64,000 nucleotides of DNA from Blastocladiella emersonii ATCC 22665 (Eukaryota; Blastocladiomycota; Blastocladiomycetes; Blastocladiales; Blastocladiaceae). The first letter of the stretch is position 1. Each line of letters starts with the position of its first letter. The position numbers and the translations under genes were made by a program. Below, piece after piece: positions 1-10,802 of the stretch. The notes under the pieces are model-generated. The model searched no databases and was not told where the DNA came from. It saw only the letters and a program-made list of their open reading frames with translations. The stretch covers positions 1,178,001 through 1,242,000 of the forward strand of contig JANHCV010000003.1 of the NCBI GenBank assembly GCA_025594325.1, given 5' to 3'.

Positions 1-1062
1 CGAGCACGTCGCCGTTCGTCCGCTTGAGCCACGGCGACACGGCGGCGAACCGCGCGGGGAGCACCGGTTTCGACTCCCCGACCGCTGCCAGTGGCGGCTT
101 GGCGAGCGAGGGACCGAACGGCACCGTCGCCGTGTGCACGAGCTCGAGGATGACCTCGGTAGACTCCTTCCACAGCTCAGGCTGCGCGAGATGCCGGCTG
201 AGCGCAGCGAGGACCGCGTCCTCGAACCAGACGGCGGCCGCGGGCCCGGCGCCACGGACGACGGCGCGCATCATGTGCGGGAGCTGCGGTTTGAGTTTGA
301 TGTACCGGATCTGCGCGTGCAGCGTATTGATGAGGTACTGCGCGGCGCGGTCGAGAAGCGCCTCGGGCGACCTGCAGTTAAGCTGTCACGCAATCGAGTC
401 AAGGCACGCCGTCGTGCACACGTGGAGCGCGCGGTGCGCCGCGGCAGAGTAGGCGAGGATCGTCGCGAGGTGGTCGCGCAGGAGCGGCGTCAGCTGCGGC
501 GGCGGGGACGCCACGACGAGCCCGTCGAGGACCCGGACGACGGTCAGCGGGTCGTCCGAGGTCTCGAGCAGCCCGAAATACTCGTCGAACACGGCCGCGT
601 CGTACGCGACGGCGAGGCACTGGTTGAGGACGAGCAGCAGCGAGTAGTGTCGCTTCCGCGGCGGTGTCGACGCGGCAGGTCCGCTCACGGCCATGTCGTC
701 GTCAACGACTGGCGTGTCCTGCATCACTGCGACGACAGCCCGCAGCACGGCCTGCTCGACCGCCGATCCACCCGCCGCAGGCCACGGGCGGATCGACTTT
801 TCGACTGCGTCTGCGACTGCGATCTGGTGGAATGCAAGACAGTTCCACTGGCGCAGCCCCGCCTCGACCTCGGACCACAGCGGCGTCTCGGGGTCGAGCA
901 GGCGCAGCGTGTGCCACGATTTCAGCGTCTTGTCCGTGGTTGCGGCGAGGAGACTGTGGCGTCGTTGGAAGCAGCAGCAGAGTCGTTGATGGTACTGGAT
1001 ACACTGCCCAGGAAGCTGCTGCTGGTCTGGCCCATGATGGTTGACTACCGGGAGGAAACCAT
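1..1062 (-). CDS. Unrecognised helical-repeat-like protein, 3' part outside window
   Basis: I do not recognise this protein. One reading frame on the minus strand is open through most of the stretch and looks coding: leucine- and alanine-rich helical text such as LLVLNQCLAVAYDAAVF and RAAQYLINTLHAQIRYIK, of the kind seen in HEAT/ARM-like proteins. The frame is broken once by a TGA near 388. Removing a 36-nt candidate intron (372-407, GTGCC to TGCAG) restores it. A second candidate intron (954-1048) joins a 14-nt first exon with an ATG at 1060-1062. An alternative start is the ATG at 1032-1034 (MGQTSSS, N-myristoylation-like), but that frame does not run on without another splice. The gene is incomplete at base 1. 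The exon plan is inference; the helical main exon (about 408-953) is the firm part. Confidence 0.5.
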
Positions 1063-2445
1063 CGCTGCCTCAAAATGAAGGCTGAGGACTCGCCGTTATC
1101 GGCTAGCGTCTAATCGGAACTCAGCTCGGGCGAAAGAATGGCTCGAATCCGTCGAGGCGCTGAGGCTGTTGGAAGGGAGCAGCAAGTGAGAGAGGTTACA
1201 CGAGTGGTCCTCGCGAAAGCCGACGCGACGCGACACGTCTCGCGCCCGGGCGGAGACAGAAACGTGATTTCGAGACGCGTCCATTCATGACGTCACGGAC
1301 GGCGCGCCTGTCGCTCGTCGCTCGCCGCACGATCGTGTACACCACATGAACGGCCGGTCCCCGGCCCTCGCCCAGATCGATGACGACGCACTCATCAACG
1401 GGTAGACCCAGAGTCTTCCGCACCGTGTTCGCCGTGGGTCGCCTCGTCTGTTGCACGTCTGCGACACCGCGGTTCGCAGCTTCGCTCTTCAGCGAAGCGA
1501 TCGACGTACGACGAGAGAGCCGCTTGTCTGCGAGACATGTCCGTTTTGTACAGCGTGGACTAGATAGGCGGGACGGGACGGGAAAGAGCGATACGTGGGC
1601 TCGCCGAGCTCAGCGGCGGCTGGAGCGCGCGTAACGGAGCTCATGACTACTCCGCTCCACACCTCAGAAAACGAGGCCTGAGTGACGATGGGCAAGTCGT
1701 CCACCAATGTCGCCTCGGTGCGAACCGAACAGGCGCCGGCTTCGTGAGCGCGACGGTCGGTACCACGACGAGGGCACACCGCGCTGTTGCTTGCGATGGA
1801 TGCGGGGGAGAGCACAGTTCCAGGCTCGCACGCACGCACGCACGAGAAGTGGATCGGGCAGGCCAAAGTAGCAAAACAGCTCCGCGAACAGAGTATGCGC
1901 GATGAAAATGTCCCAGCTTTGTCTAATAGTACTCCCAAGACGTGGCTAACAAGCCTTGGAAGCGTGGATGTTAAGGGTTCCTATGATCGTTTCGACCAGC
2001 GCCGCCTCCTCATGGTCCACGAGCACAACACGGCGCGCCATCCCGCGTCGCCCAACCAGAGGCGGGGTTCAGCAGGGACGCAGCCGCGCTTGGGAGCACT
2101 CGCTTTCATCGGGGCATCGCTGGCCGGTTGCCATGCTGAACCATGGCACGGGTGAGGACGCGCATCCACTCTTAACCGGCACGGTCCGGCACCGCCCGGG
2201 CGGGGGTGCGCGCGGCGGCGCGGCACGGGCGGTAGGGCGGTGGGTGAGTGCGGTTTCAGTCGCGTGGCGTCACCTGCTCCGTCGCGAGGGCGGTTCTCTC
2301 ACGTGCGCCAAGGTTTGCCGACACGCGTCATCCGCCACGCCGCGCCGCGGCGCCGTTCGTTTCCGCTTCCTCCGCCTCTGCCTCTGCCCGAGTCGAACCC
2401 GGCGCTAGAGCGGACACGCAGCAACAACCGCCCCTCCACACTGCC
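1063..2445. other. Intergenic, no gene seen
   Basis: About 1.4 kb between the start of the minus-strand gene and VPS26. Short open frames here have the arginine/serine-rich composition of GC-rich noncoding shadow frames. The last 200 bases before VPS26 are pyrimidine-rich and probably hold its 5' UTR. I see no repeat, tRNA or clear TATA box. Confidence 0.5.
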
Positions 2446-3561
2446 ATGCAATCACTTTTCGGCCTCGGGTCGACGGCCGATGTCGACATCCGGTTCGACG
2501 GCGAGGAGCAGCGCACGTGGGTCGACGTCAAGTCGGGCCGCGACCAGCGCGACAAGTTCCCGCTGTATGCCGACGGCGAGTCGGTCACGGGCAAGGTAGC
2601 GCCTGGCTCGATGGACTTGATCTAGCGGGAGGCTGACGTGTGCAACCGCGTCCGTGCAGGTGACGATTCGCGTCAAGGAGGGCAAGCGCCTCGAGCACAA
2701 TGGCATCCGGATCCAGATTCTCGGCCAGATTGGTACGTGTGCCGGTCGCTACGCGGCTGATTCGATGCTAACCCGCACCCGGGGAGTGTGTAGAGATGTT
2801 CCCAGACAAGACGCCGCAGGAGTTCATCTCCATGGGGCAGGAGCTCATGGCGCCGGGCGAGCTGCGCGGGCTGCAGACGTTCGACTTCGAGTTCAAGAAC
2901 GTGGAGAAGCAGTACGAGTCGTACCTCGGGCTCAACGTCAAGCTGCGGTACTTTGTTCGCGTGACGGTGACGCGGCGGCTGTCGGACCTGGTGCGCGAAA
3001 AGGACCTGTGGGTGTACAGCTACAAGGCGATCCCGGACGAGAACCTGCCCATCAAGATGGAGGTGGGCATCGAGGAGTGCCTGCACATCGAATTCGAGTA
3101 CAACAAGTCCAGGTACCACCTCAGCGACGTGATCGTGGGCAAGATCTACTTTCTGCTCGTGCGGATAAAGATCAAGTACATGGAGCTGTCGATCCTGCGC
3201 CGCGAGTCGACGGCGTCGCGTACGTTTGCGTTCCTGGACCGTGCACCGACCGGCTTACTCACCATCGACCCACGCATTCACTTGTGTAGAGGCCCAGAAC
3301 CAGCAGCTCGGGACCGAGTCCGAGACGCTGGCCAAGTTCGAGATCATGGACGGGGCGCCCGTCAAGGGCGAGACGATCCCGATCCGCATGTTCCTCAGCG
3401 GGTACGAGCTTACGCCGTCGTTTCGCGACGTGAACAAGAAGTTCTCGGTGCGCTACTTCCTCAACCTGGTCCTGGTCGACGAGGAGAACCGGCGGTACTT
3501 CAAGCAGCAGGAAATCACCATGTACCGCGCGCTGCCCGGGCCCAACGGCGAGGCCGTGTAG
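2446..3561 (+). CDS. VPS26: VPS26, retromer arrestin-like subunit
   Basis: Subunit of the retromer cargo-recognition trimer (VPS26-VPS29-VPS35), which returns receptors from endosomes to the Golgi or cell surface. Four exons: 2446-2595, 2660-2732, 2794-3219, 3290-3561, giving about 306 residues, close to the family's usual length. The translation follows the family from end to end: MQSLFGLG at the N-terminus, the GELRGLQTFDFEF stretch in the middle, and the C-terminal hallmarks EIMDGAPVKGETIPIRMFL, GYELTP, DVNKKFSVRYFLNLVL and RRYFKQQE. Intron 1 has a GTAGC donor; introns 2 and 3 are GTACG...TGTAG. The ATG at 2446 is the first in frame and matches the conserved start. The gene lies 280 bp upstream of mitochondrial uL3 on the same strand. 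Confidence 0.96.
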
Positions 3562-3840
3562 CAGCTGTCCGTCTCGGCTCGATTTTGTGTGTCGGTGGGC
3601 ATGCCGAATAATTTGGATTCCCTCTTGTTCTATTCGCGCACCCCCGGAAGTATCCGACGCGACCGCGGTGGCTATGGCTGTGGCGCCCGTCAGACCTGTC
3701 GCGGGCGCCTGACGGGCGAGCGAGGCAGCTCGCAGGTTGCAGGCAACGCAAATCTTTGGCTGCTCCATCACGAACGGCCATCACCCGGGCGCGATCCACG
3801 ACCCACTGCAACGCATCGACTCCACGCAACTCCCTGCAAC

Positions 3841-4710
3841 ATGCTGCGCTCGTTCCTGTCGGGCGTGACCCGCGGCATCCACACGTCGGCCCGGAGCCTG
3901 CAGGCGTCGCCCGTGAGCGCGACCGCCAGTGCCGGTGCCGCCGCCGTGGCGCACACGGGCGCGACCAAGCGCGCCGGCGTCGTGGCCGTCAAGAAGGGCA
4001 TGACGGCGATCTGGGACCAGTGGGGCGTGCGCATCCCCGTGACGCTGCTGCAGCTCGACAGCGTGTACGTGACGCAGACCAAGACGCCCGACACGGACGG
4101 GTACTACGGCGTGCAGGTGGGCGCCGTCGAGGCCAAGGTGCACCGCGCGGGCAAGTCGGTGGCCGCGCACTGCGCCAAGGCGGGCGTGCCGGCGCTGCGC
4201 GAGTTTGCCGAGTTCAAGGTGACGCCCGACGCGCTGCTGCCCGCGGGCACCGCCATCACGGCGGCGCACTACGAGGTCGGCCAGTTCATTGACGTGCAGG
4301 CGCCGACCGTCGGCAAGGGGTTCGCCGGCGTCATCAAGCGGTGGGGCATGAAGGGCCAGCCCGCGACGCACGGCGTGTCGGTGACGCACCGCCACGGCGG
4401 GTCCACGGGCCAGTGCCAGGACCCGGGCCGCGTGTTCAAGGGCAAGAAGATGGCGGGCCGGCTCGGCGGCAAGACGTGCACGGTGCTGGGCCTGCAGATT
4501 GTCAAGATCGACCACGACGCCAACGTGCTGTACGTCAAGGGCGGCGTGCCCGGCCACGACGACCAGTTCATCCGCGTGCGCGACGCCGTCAAGAAGTGGG
4601 GCAAGGTCGCCGGCCCCGTGCCGACCGCCGCCCCCGACGCCGCCAAGGCCGGCCAGGAGTGGCTCGCCAAGGAGGGCTCGGACCCATACCTCCGCTACGA
4701 GTCGGCCTAA
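3841..4710 (+). CDS. MRPL3: Mitochondrial large-subunit ribosomal protein uL3m
   Basis: Single-exon gene of 289 residues. Residues 1-45 are basic, serine/alanine-rich and nearly free of acidic residues (MLRSFLSGVTRGIHTSARS), as expected of a mitochondrial presequence. The body is ribosomal protein L3: the TKRAGVVAVKKGMTAIWDQWG entry strand, the central KGFAGVIKRWGMKGQPATHG loop that reaches the peptidyl-transferase region, and HRHGGSTGQCQDPGRVFKGKKMAGRLGG. The ATG at 3841 is chosen because it begins the presequence; the open frame runs further upstream without family similarity. Organellar rather than cytosolic L3 is inferred from the presequence and bacterial-type length. Confidence 0.93.
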   Translation: MLRSFLSGVTRGIHTSARSLQASPVSATASAGAAAVAHTGATKRAGVVAVKKGMTAIWDQWGVRIPVTLLQLDSVYVTQTKTPDTDGYYGVQVGAVEAKVHRAGKSVAAHCAKAGVPALREFAEFKVTPDALLPAGTAITAAHYEVGQFIDVQAPTVGKGFAGVIKRWGMKGQPATHGVSVTHRHGGSTGQCQDPGRVFKGKKMAGRLGGKTCTVLGLQIVKIDHDANVLYVKGGVPGHDDQFIRVRDAVKKWGKVAGPVPTAAPDAAKAGQEWLAKEGSDPYLRYESA

Positions 4711-5101
4711 GCTGTTCCTGTTCCCTACCTGTCTTCCCACCACCACCACCATCACGTTGCCTATATAGTTTGTCTGTCCCTTTTGTTTCTATCCGCGCAA
4801 GGTCGCGGGGGTAGGGCGATGGCCGTGGCAGGCTGGCGACCCGCTGATCGGCGACCACGCGCATCTGCCCGCCGCGTCGCTGCCCCCTCGGCGGCTAAAG
4901 CGTTCTCCCCTGCGCACAAGCCATGGCCGTCAACACGGACAAGCTCTGCCCATGCACCGCGCCGGCGCCCTCGCCCGCCCTCTCTCTCTGCCCGACTCGA
5001 TGCAACCAGCGGCCACGAACCGCTCATCGCCCCCATGGAGCACATGAACGCCGCGTCGCCATCGTACCTCCTATAACGAACACCATCATCGACACCCAAC
5101 C

Positions 5102-5866
5102 ATGGCCGGGCCCAACCCGCTGCACACGCTCGCGCTGCTCGAGGGCGACTCGCCGTACCTGCTGCTGGGCGTGCGCGAGTCGGCGTCGCCCGCCGACATC
5201 AAGCGCGTGTTCCGCGAGCTCGCCATGGACCTGCACCCGGACCGCAACATGCAGCACCCGGACCTGCCCGCCATCCGCGCCCGCTTCGACAAGATCAAGC
5301 TCGCCTACGACGTGCTGAGCGACCGCCAGCTGCGCCAGGCGTACGACGCCCAGGCCCTCATGGCGCGCTCGTCGTTCCGCGCCGCCGCCGCCGCGGGCGC
5401 CGCACCCGTGGCCCAGCGCGCGTACGGCGGCGGATCCGCCGCGCCCAAGTCGTACACGCACTTCAACCCCGACACCATGTACGGCGACTTCTCGTACTAC
5501 CAGTACCGACCCGCCGCGACGCCGGCGTCGCGGTTCCGCAACAGCTGGATCGCGGCGGCCGTCGTCGGGTTCGCTGCCGTCGGCGCGTGCGTCCAGTACT
5601 GGCGGTACCAGAACGGGTCGGCGCTGATCCGCGCCGCGCTCGCCCGCGAGAACGCCACCAACATGGAGGTCATGGCGGGCGTCCGCGAGCGCGCCATTGG
5701 GCGGTCGCCTGAGGCGTTCCACGAGCAGCTCGAGCAGCATATCATGGCCAACCGCGCGGCGCGCATGGGACGCGCGAGGCGGCCGATGCCGGCGCCTGCA
5801 TACGCGCGCGTCGCGGAGGGGGAGGGTACCGCCGCGGAGGCGAGCGCGAGTCCGGCCGCATCCTGA
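5102..5866 (+). CDS. J-domain co-chaperone with one membrane segment
   Basis: Single exon, 254 residues. Residues 17-80 form a J domain (SPYLLLGVRESASPADIKRVF, the catalytic HPD in DLHPDRN, then FDKIKLAYDVLSDRQLRQAYD), which would stimulate an Hsp70 ATPase. A glycine/alanine-rich linker follows, then one hydrophobic stretch at about 146-165 (WIAAAVVGFAAVGACVQYW) and a basic C-terminal tail. There is no zinc-finger or substrate-binding domain of type I or II DnaJ, so it is a type III protein. The single membrane segment suggests attachment to mitochondria or ER, like DNAJC4 or DNAJC30, but I cannot assign an orthologue. The 390 bp upstream shows no gene. Confidence 0.88.
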   Translation: MAGPNPLHTLALLEGDSPYLLLGVRESASPADIKRVFRELAMDLHPDRNMQHPDLPAIRARFDKIKLAYDVLSDRQLRQAYDAQALMARSSFRAAAAAGAAPVAQRAYGGGSAAPKSYTHFNPDTMYGDFSYYQYRPAATPASRFRNSWIAAAVVGFAAVGACVQYWRYQNGSALIRAALARENATNMEVMAGVRERAIGRSPEAFHEQLEQHIMANRAARMGRARRPMPAPAYARVAEGEGTAAEASASPAAS

Positions 5867-5952
5867 TCCTTCGAGTCGAACAGAAACGGGAACAACATTG
5901 CCATGTCGCGCAAGCAGTCAGCTAATACATTTGATGTGTACACACGACCACC

Positions 5953-8900
5953 TCACCCCGCCCACCCGGTCCCGTCCACGACGGCCTCGCCGCGGTAGCT
6001 GACCTGGACGCAGAAACACTCTTCGCCGTGCCCCTCCTCGTCGTTGATGAACACGTACACGTCGACGCGCCTTGCCGCCGCGTCCATGGCCGCGAAATGG
6101 AGGTGTAGGTACACGCCACCGCTGGGCTCGAGCTCGACCACGTCCTCGCGCACCGCGACGAGCGTCGGGTGCGACGTGGCGACGCGGAACGTCTTGGCGA
6201 CGCCATACGGGTTGGTGAACGAGATGCGCTTCGCCACGGCCTTGCGCACGGGCACCGTCAGCTGGAACGTCTTGGTCACCTGCGGCGGGTGCGTGCGGCA
6301 CTGCACGAGCCACGTCCACTGCCGCGCGCGCGTCGCCGGGTCGACCAGCGCGACCACGACCTGGTCGTCGCCCACGCCGCGCGGCGTGAACGTCACGTCA
6401 ACCTGCGTCACTCCCGCACTCCCAGTGCCGCCGCCCGCGACGCGGAATGCGCCCGACGGGACCTGCAGGAGGCCCGGGTCCGAGCTGTAGCACACGACGG
6501 GTGCCGCGGGCGCCGTGCCGGAGTCGGTCCCGCGCACCGCGAGCGTCGAGTGCGTCGTCTGCCCGAGGTACCCGGCGAGGTCGACGCGCTGCGCCGCGTC
6601 GACGACGATCCGCCACACGCGGACCAGGACGTGCGCGAACGCGTCGGCGTACCCGAACACGACGACCTGGCGCGCCGCGGGCTCGCGCGCCGCACGCAGC
6701 TTGACGTGCACCGCGGACCCGGCGTCGTCGACGGCGCAGTACACGTCGTGGTCGAAGCACCGCGCCATGACGATCTTGGCGGCGGCGCTGGGCGATGGGG
6801 ACGCGGCGGCCGTGACGAGGCCGCCGAGCCCACGGCGCTGTGAGCCGCTCGCGTCGACCGTCTGCTGGTGCAGCGGCAGCACGTGGCGAAAGTACTCGTT
6901 CCCGGGGACGACGAAGGCGAGGTGCGCGTGGACCGGGTGCGGGTGCACCGTGAGCGCGCACTCGAGCCGCGCCACGGCGTTGCCCGAGTGCACGTCGAGC
7001 AGGGACACGGTGAACTTGACGAGGCCGGGGACGTCGCGGCCCTGCTGCACCGAGCTCGACGCGCTCGTGAACAGCAGCGGGATGGCCACGGACTCGAGCG
7101 GGTGCATGAGCACCTCGACCGCGTTGTTGCGCCGGTGCGCGACGGGTTTCGCTGCGTTGAGGCCAAAGTGCGCGAGCGCGCGGTCCTCGACGAGCACGCT
7201 ACATGGCCGCAGCCTTCGTCAGTCTTCCCAATGGACGAGCAAGTGAAGCTCACGTACCGCACGTTCGGGTCATCGACCGCGACGACATACAGCGCCTGCG
7301 CGTTCTTCGGGTTCGAGCAGAACCACTCAAAGAAGTGGCTACACCCCGCGACAACGTGGCCCGCGTACTGCGTCGCCATGCCAGCCTTGATCACCCGCGC
7401 AATCTCGCCGTACTTGCGCCGCTCGCGCGACGCCGCGATCTCGTCGACGAGCACACGGTACCGCTCGCGCCGCTCGCCGAGCGGGAGCCCCGCGGCCTCG
7501 ACGTCGACCCGCTGCGTCATCTTGGCGACGAGCGCGACGCGGCGCCGCGCCGAAAGCGCCTGGCGGAAGTCGCCCGCGCGCGCGACCCCGTTGGCGTGCC
7601 GCGCCGTGTACAGGTCGGACCACGACACGTCGCCCGTCGCCGTCGCCGCGCCCACGTTCTCGAGCGCCAGGTACAGTGTGCCGAGGACGTCGGCCAGGGT
7701 CGCGCCGCTGCTGGATCCGCCGGCCGCCGAAACCGCAGTGATGGGCACTGCGAGCACCTGCGCGGCGCGCGCGCGGCCCTGGCGCAGCAGGCCGGCGAGC
7801 GGGACGAGGCCGCGGCCCAGGAGCAGCGTCGACGCGCCGTCCCATACCGTGACGGCCGCCGTGGCCGAGTGGAGGTAGTCGATGAAGGTCGCCGGCGGCG
7901 GCTGCGAGTCGGACTCGACGGGATCCGTCGGGTCCCGCGCCACAGGCACGTCGTCGGCGAGGTCGTGCGTGAACTGCTCGAGGTGCCCGTCGTACGGCGC
8001 GCCCGAGCGGCGGAGGAGTGTCGGCGCAGGCTGGTTGCCCGCTGCTCGCGGGTCAGCAGCGAGGCCGTCGTCGTCGTCGACGCCGGGAACGAGGTCGAGG
8101 ACCGGCGTCACGACGGGCGGGAACGTAAAGAACTGGAGCTCGATGCGGACCTGGGTCGGCGCCTCAGTCCCACTGCTGGCCGCTGCAGCTGGCGCAAAGG
8201 CCATGAACAGCAGGGAGACGCGGTGCACCGTGAGCGTGTCGCGGGCCTCGACGGCGAGGCTGGGCGACGCGGGGAGCTCGGTCGGCTGCAGCGCGCCGGG
8301 GAGCGGGAACTTGGCGTGCAGGAGCCGCGCGAGCTGCCTCCGCGACAGGCCGAGGAGCGACGCGGGTTCGGGCTCCGGGTACAGCGTCAGGGTCGCTGGG
8401 TCGGGCACGACGGCGGGCGGGACGGGCGCGTCTGGGATGGATTGGACGCTGTCGAGCGATGACAGCCGCGGGGCGGGGCCATCGGCCGGTGGTTGAGGCG
8501 GCAGCGGCGGTGGTGCGAGCGACTGCTTCGAGGCTGATGGTGTCGTCTCCTTGGATGCCGACTGCGCTGGTGGAAGCTCGCGGTCCGTGGCCGGTGGCAT
8601 CTCGCGCGACGTGGGCTCGGGGTCGCTGGCCTCCGTCGCGACCGCGGGCTCCGACTCGTGCGTGGCGACCGTCGAGTTGCTCGCGGGCAGCGGGATCTCG
8701 TGCGGGATCACGGGCCGCGGTTTCCGTGGACTCGGCGGAACTACATGTCTGATCGTTAGTAGGCTGAGCCCGTAGCGCAGGGCGAGCAGAACGTACGGCC
8801 GTAGACCTCGATCGTGAGGTGTAGCTTCCACTGGATCGCCGGGTCGACGTACGCGCGTCGGTCCGGGAGAAACGGCATCGAGTGCAGTTCAAGCGCGTAG

Positions 8901-10267
8901 CTCTCCGAGTAGTGCGGGAGCGTGTGGGTCGGGACCAAAGCCCAGGCGGCCGTGATCCACGTCTGCTCAATCTGGTACTCGAGCCACACGAGGAGCACGA
9001 GCGAGGGGTCGACGAAGCAGTCGGTGAGGTACACGTCGTCAAACGACCACGCGGACGTCGACTCGTCGGCGGGGAACACGCGCGTGATCTTGCTCACGAG
9101 CTTCTGCCCGTTGTGCAGCGCGAAGCACAGGCGCTTCTCCTGTACGGCGCCGGCGCCGGCGCCGGCGCCGTCCTGGTCGCTCACCGACTTGATGAGCTGC
9201 CGCTCGACAATGCTGATGGCGGGCGACACGGACAGGTGCATGGCGCCGACAGTCACCTGGTCGAGCACGGGGAACATGGGGTTGACGTCGGCGATGAACG
9301 TGTTGGCGTGGAAGAAGTGCGACAGGTCCGCGATCCCCTCCGTCTCGGCGGTCGCGTCGTACGTGAGCGCTGCGCCCGGGATCGGCGTCATGGACGCGTT
9401 CGGGACGTCGACGGGCCCGCCGACGACGAGAAGCGCGCGCGGCGTGCCGCGGTAGATGCCGATGCTCCGGTCCGTGGCCCCGCTGCTGCGGTGGACGTGC
9501 AGCGGGCTCCAGCCGAGCGACACGGTGCGGTTGTGGCCCGTGAGGTACAGCTCCGCGAGCAGAATGCTGTGGCGAACGAACGGCGAAGCGAGCGAGAAGA
9601 GGGGCTACATTGGCCGGAAGTTAGACTCTGCTGGAAGGTTGGCGAGTGTGAGCGTACCTGCGACGGCAGCTCGAGTGAGAGCATTGATGATTGCGTTGAG
9701 AGCACCGGTAGCCTTCCGTTGACGCGCTGGAAGAGAAACTCACGTCAGGTAGTGGATCAGCTCACCGACGAGCTGCAAAAGGCGTACCAGGATCACCTGC
9801 GACTCGTCGTGCAGAGTCGCGTCAACGACGACGGCAATGGACGAAGAATGCGACTCGCCGTATGGCCGGCCCGACAGACAGTCGAACCAGGTCAACGTGA
9901 CGCCGAGCAGCGCGACGCCATGAGTATTCCGACACCACACGAGGACCTCGTCGCGCTCCTCGGGATCGACCGGCTGCTCCTCTTCCTCGTCTTCATGTCG
10001 CCCTGGACCAGCCTCGGTGCCCTCGGTCGTCTCGGTCGCCGTTTCCGCGGCGCCGGCGCCCTGCGCAACGACCTCCCACGTGGTCGACGAGATGGGCAGC
10101 CCGCGGATCGAGCGCAGTGACCACCGGAGAAGCGCATCGCGGGCGCCCGACGAGTCGTCGAGCGTGGACGGGTACGGCAGCGGGTTGCGCGCCTTGACCT
10201 CGTTGGCGAAGCGGTGGCACGCGTGCCGAGAGCCGAGCGGTTTCGGTACAGTCGATGTGGACAGCAT
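5953..10267 (-). CDS. NPHP4: Nephrocystin-4 (NPHP4), ciliary transition-zone protein
   Basis: Five exons on the minus strand: 9788-10267, 9658-9726, 8797-9604, 7258-8740, 5953-7198, giving 1,361 residues against about 1,426 in human. Similarity to NPHP4 is spread along the protein: YRGTPRALL in the N-terminal third, QFFTFPPVVTPVLDLV near residue 655, VWDGASTLLLG with LLRQGRARAAQ, the SHFFEWFCSNPKNAQ block near residue 910, and the MSP-like C-terminus with RISFTNPYGVAKTF and FINDEEGHGEECFCVQVSY. NPHP4 works with NPHP1 and RPGRIP1L at the transition zone, gating entry into cilia and flagella. Its presence means the organism builds a flagellum. All four introns begin GTACG. The start at 10265-10267 is the first plausible in-frame ATG; the extreme N-terminus is the least certain part. 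Confidence 0.95.
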
Positions 10268-10802
10268 GCATGCGATACGTTGCTTGGAGACCCAGTTGGG
10301 GAGAGAAGGAGGGGTCGCCACGCCCTCCGGTGAGAACGACGCGTCGATCGCCCCGCGTGGCGCTGCTCACGTGAAGCGAATCGCGCCCTTCCACTCCACC
10401 TCCCTGATGCGTTTCGAGATGGCATGTGCAAGAACCCAGACTCTTTCGATCGAGGAGCGCCCGTGCTCGCTACTTGCCGTTCAAGACTGCGGCAGCAGCA
10501 ATGACGGACGCGGTCGCGGCAAGGGTGGTCGCGGACGCGTCGATCATCACACGTGACTCGCCCGACGCGTTTTGCCGGGTTTATGAGATCAATTCTCGGT
10601 GTTATTCTCGAGGCTGGCATTGACGAAAGACGACGGTCGAGTATATCAAGGTGTAAGGTGTAAGGTGTGTGCGTGTGGTGAATCTACGGCGCGAGCGCGA
10701 ACGAGGGCGACCACCCGCCTTGGTGTACAGGATGATGCGAGTGTGATCGGGAGGAGGGGATCAAAAAAAAAGGGAGAAAACCGTCGTCAAACCGCGAACG
10801 CC
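10268..10802. other. Intergenic between NPHP4 start and tyrosinase 1 stop
   Basis: About 535 bp. It should hold the NPHP4 promoter and the tyrosinase 3' UTR, both on the minus strand. It contains three near-direct copies of GGTGTAA at about 10649-10670 and a run of nine or more A at about 10763. No gene is visible. Confidence 0.5.

Noticed and set aside
2385-2412. Minus-strand GGGTTCGACTCGGG, resembling a tRNA T-arm
   Set aside because: The stem does not pair correctly and no D- or anticodon arm is present; it is probably VPS26 5' UTR.
9150-9175. GCCGGC repeat run
   Set aside because: It encodes a short Gly/Ala run inside the NPHP4 exon; ordinary low-complexity coding sequence.
9727-9757. 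Possible 31-nt or 17-nt micro-introns in NPHP4
   Set aside because: A 61-nt GTACG...CCAG intron (9727-9787) explains the frame and the family alignment better.
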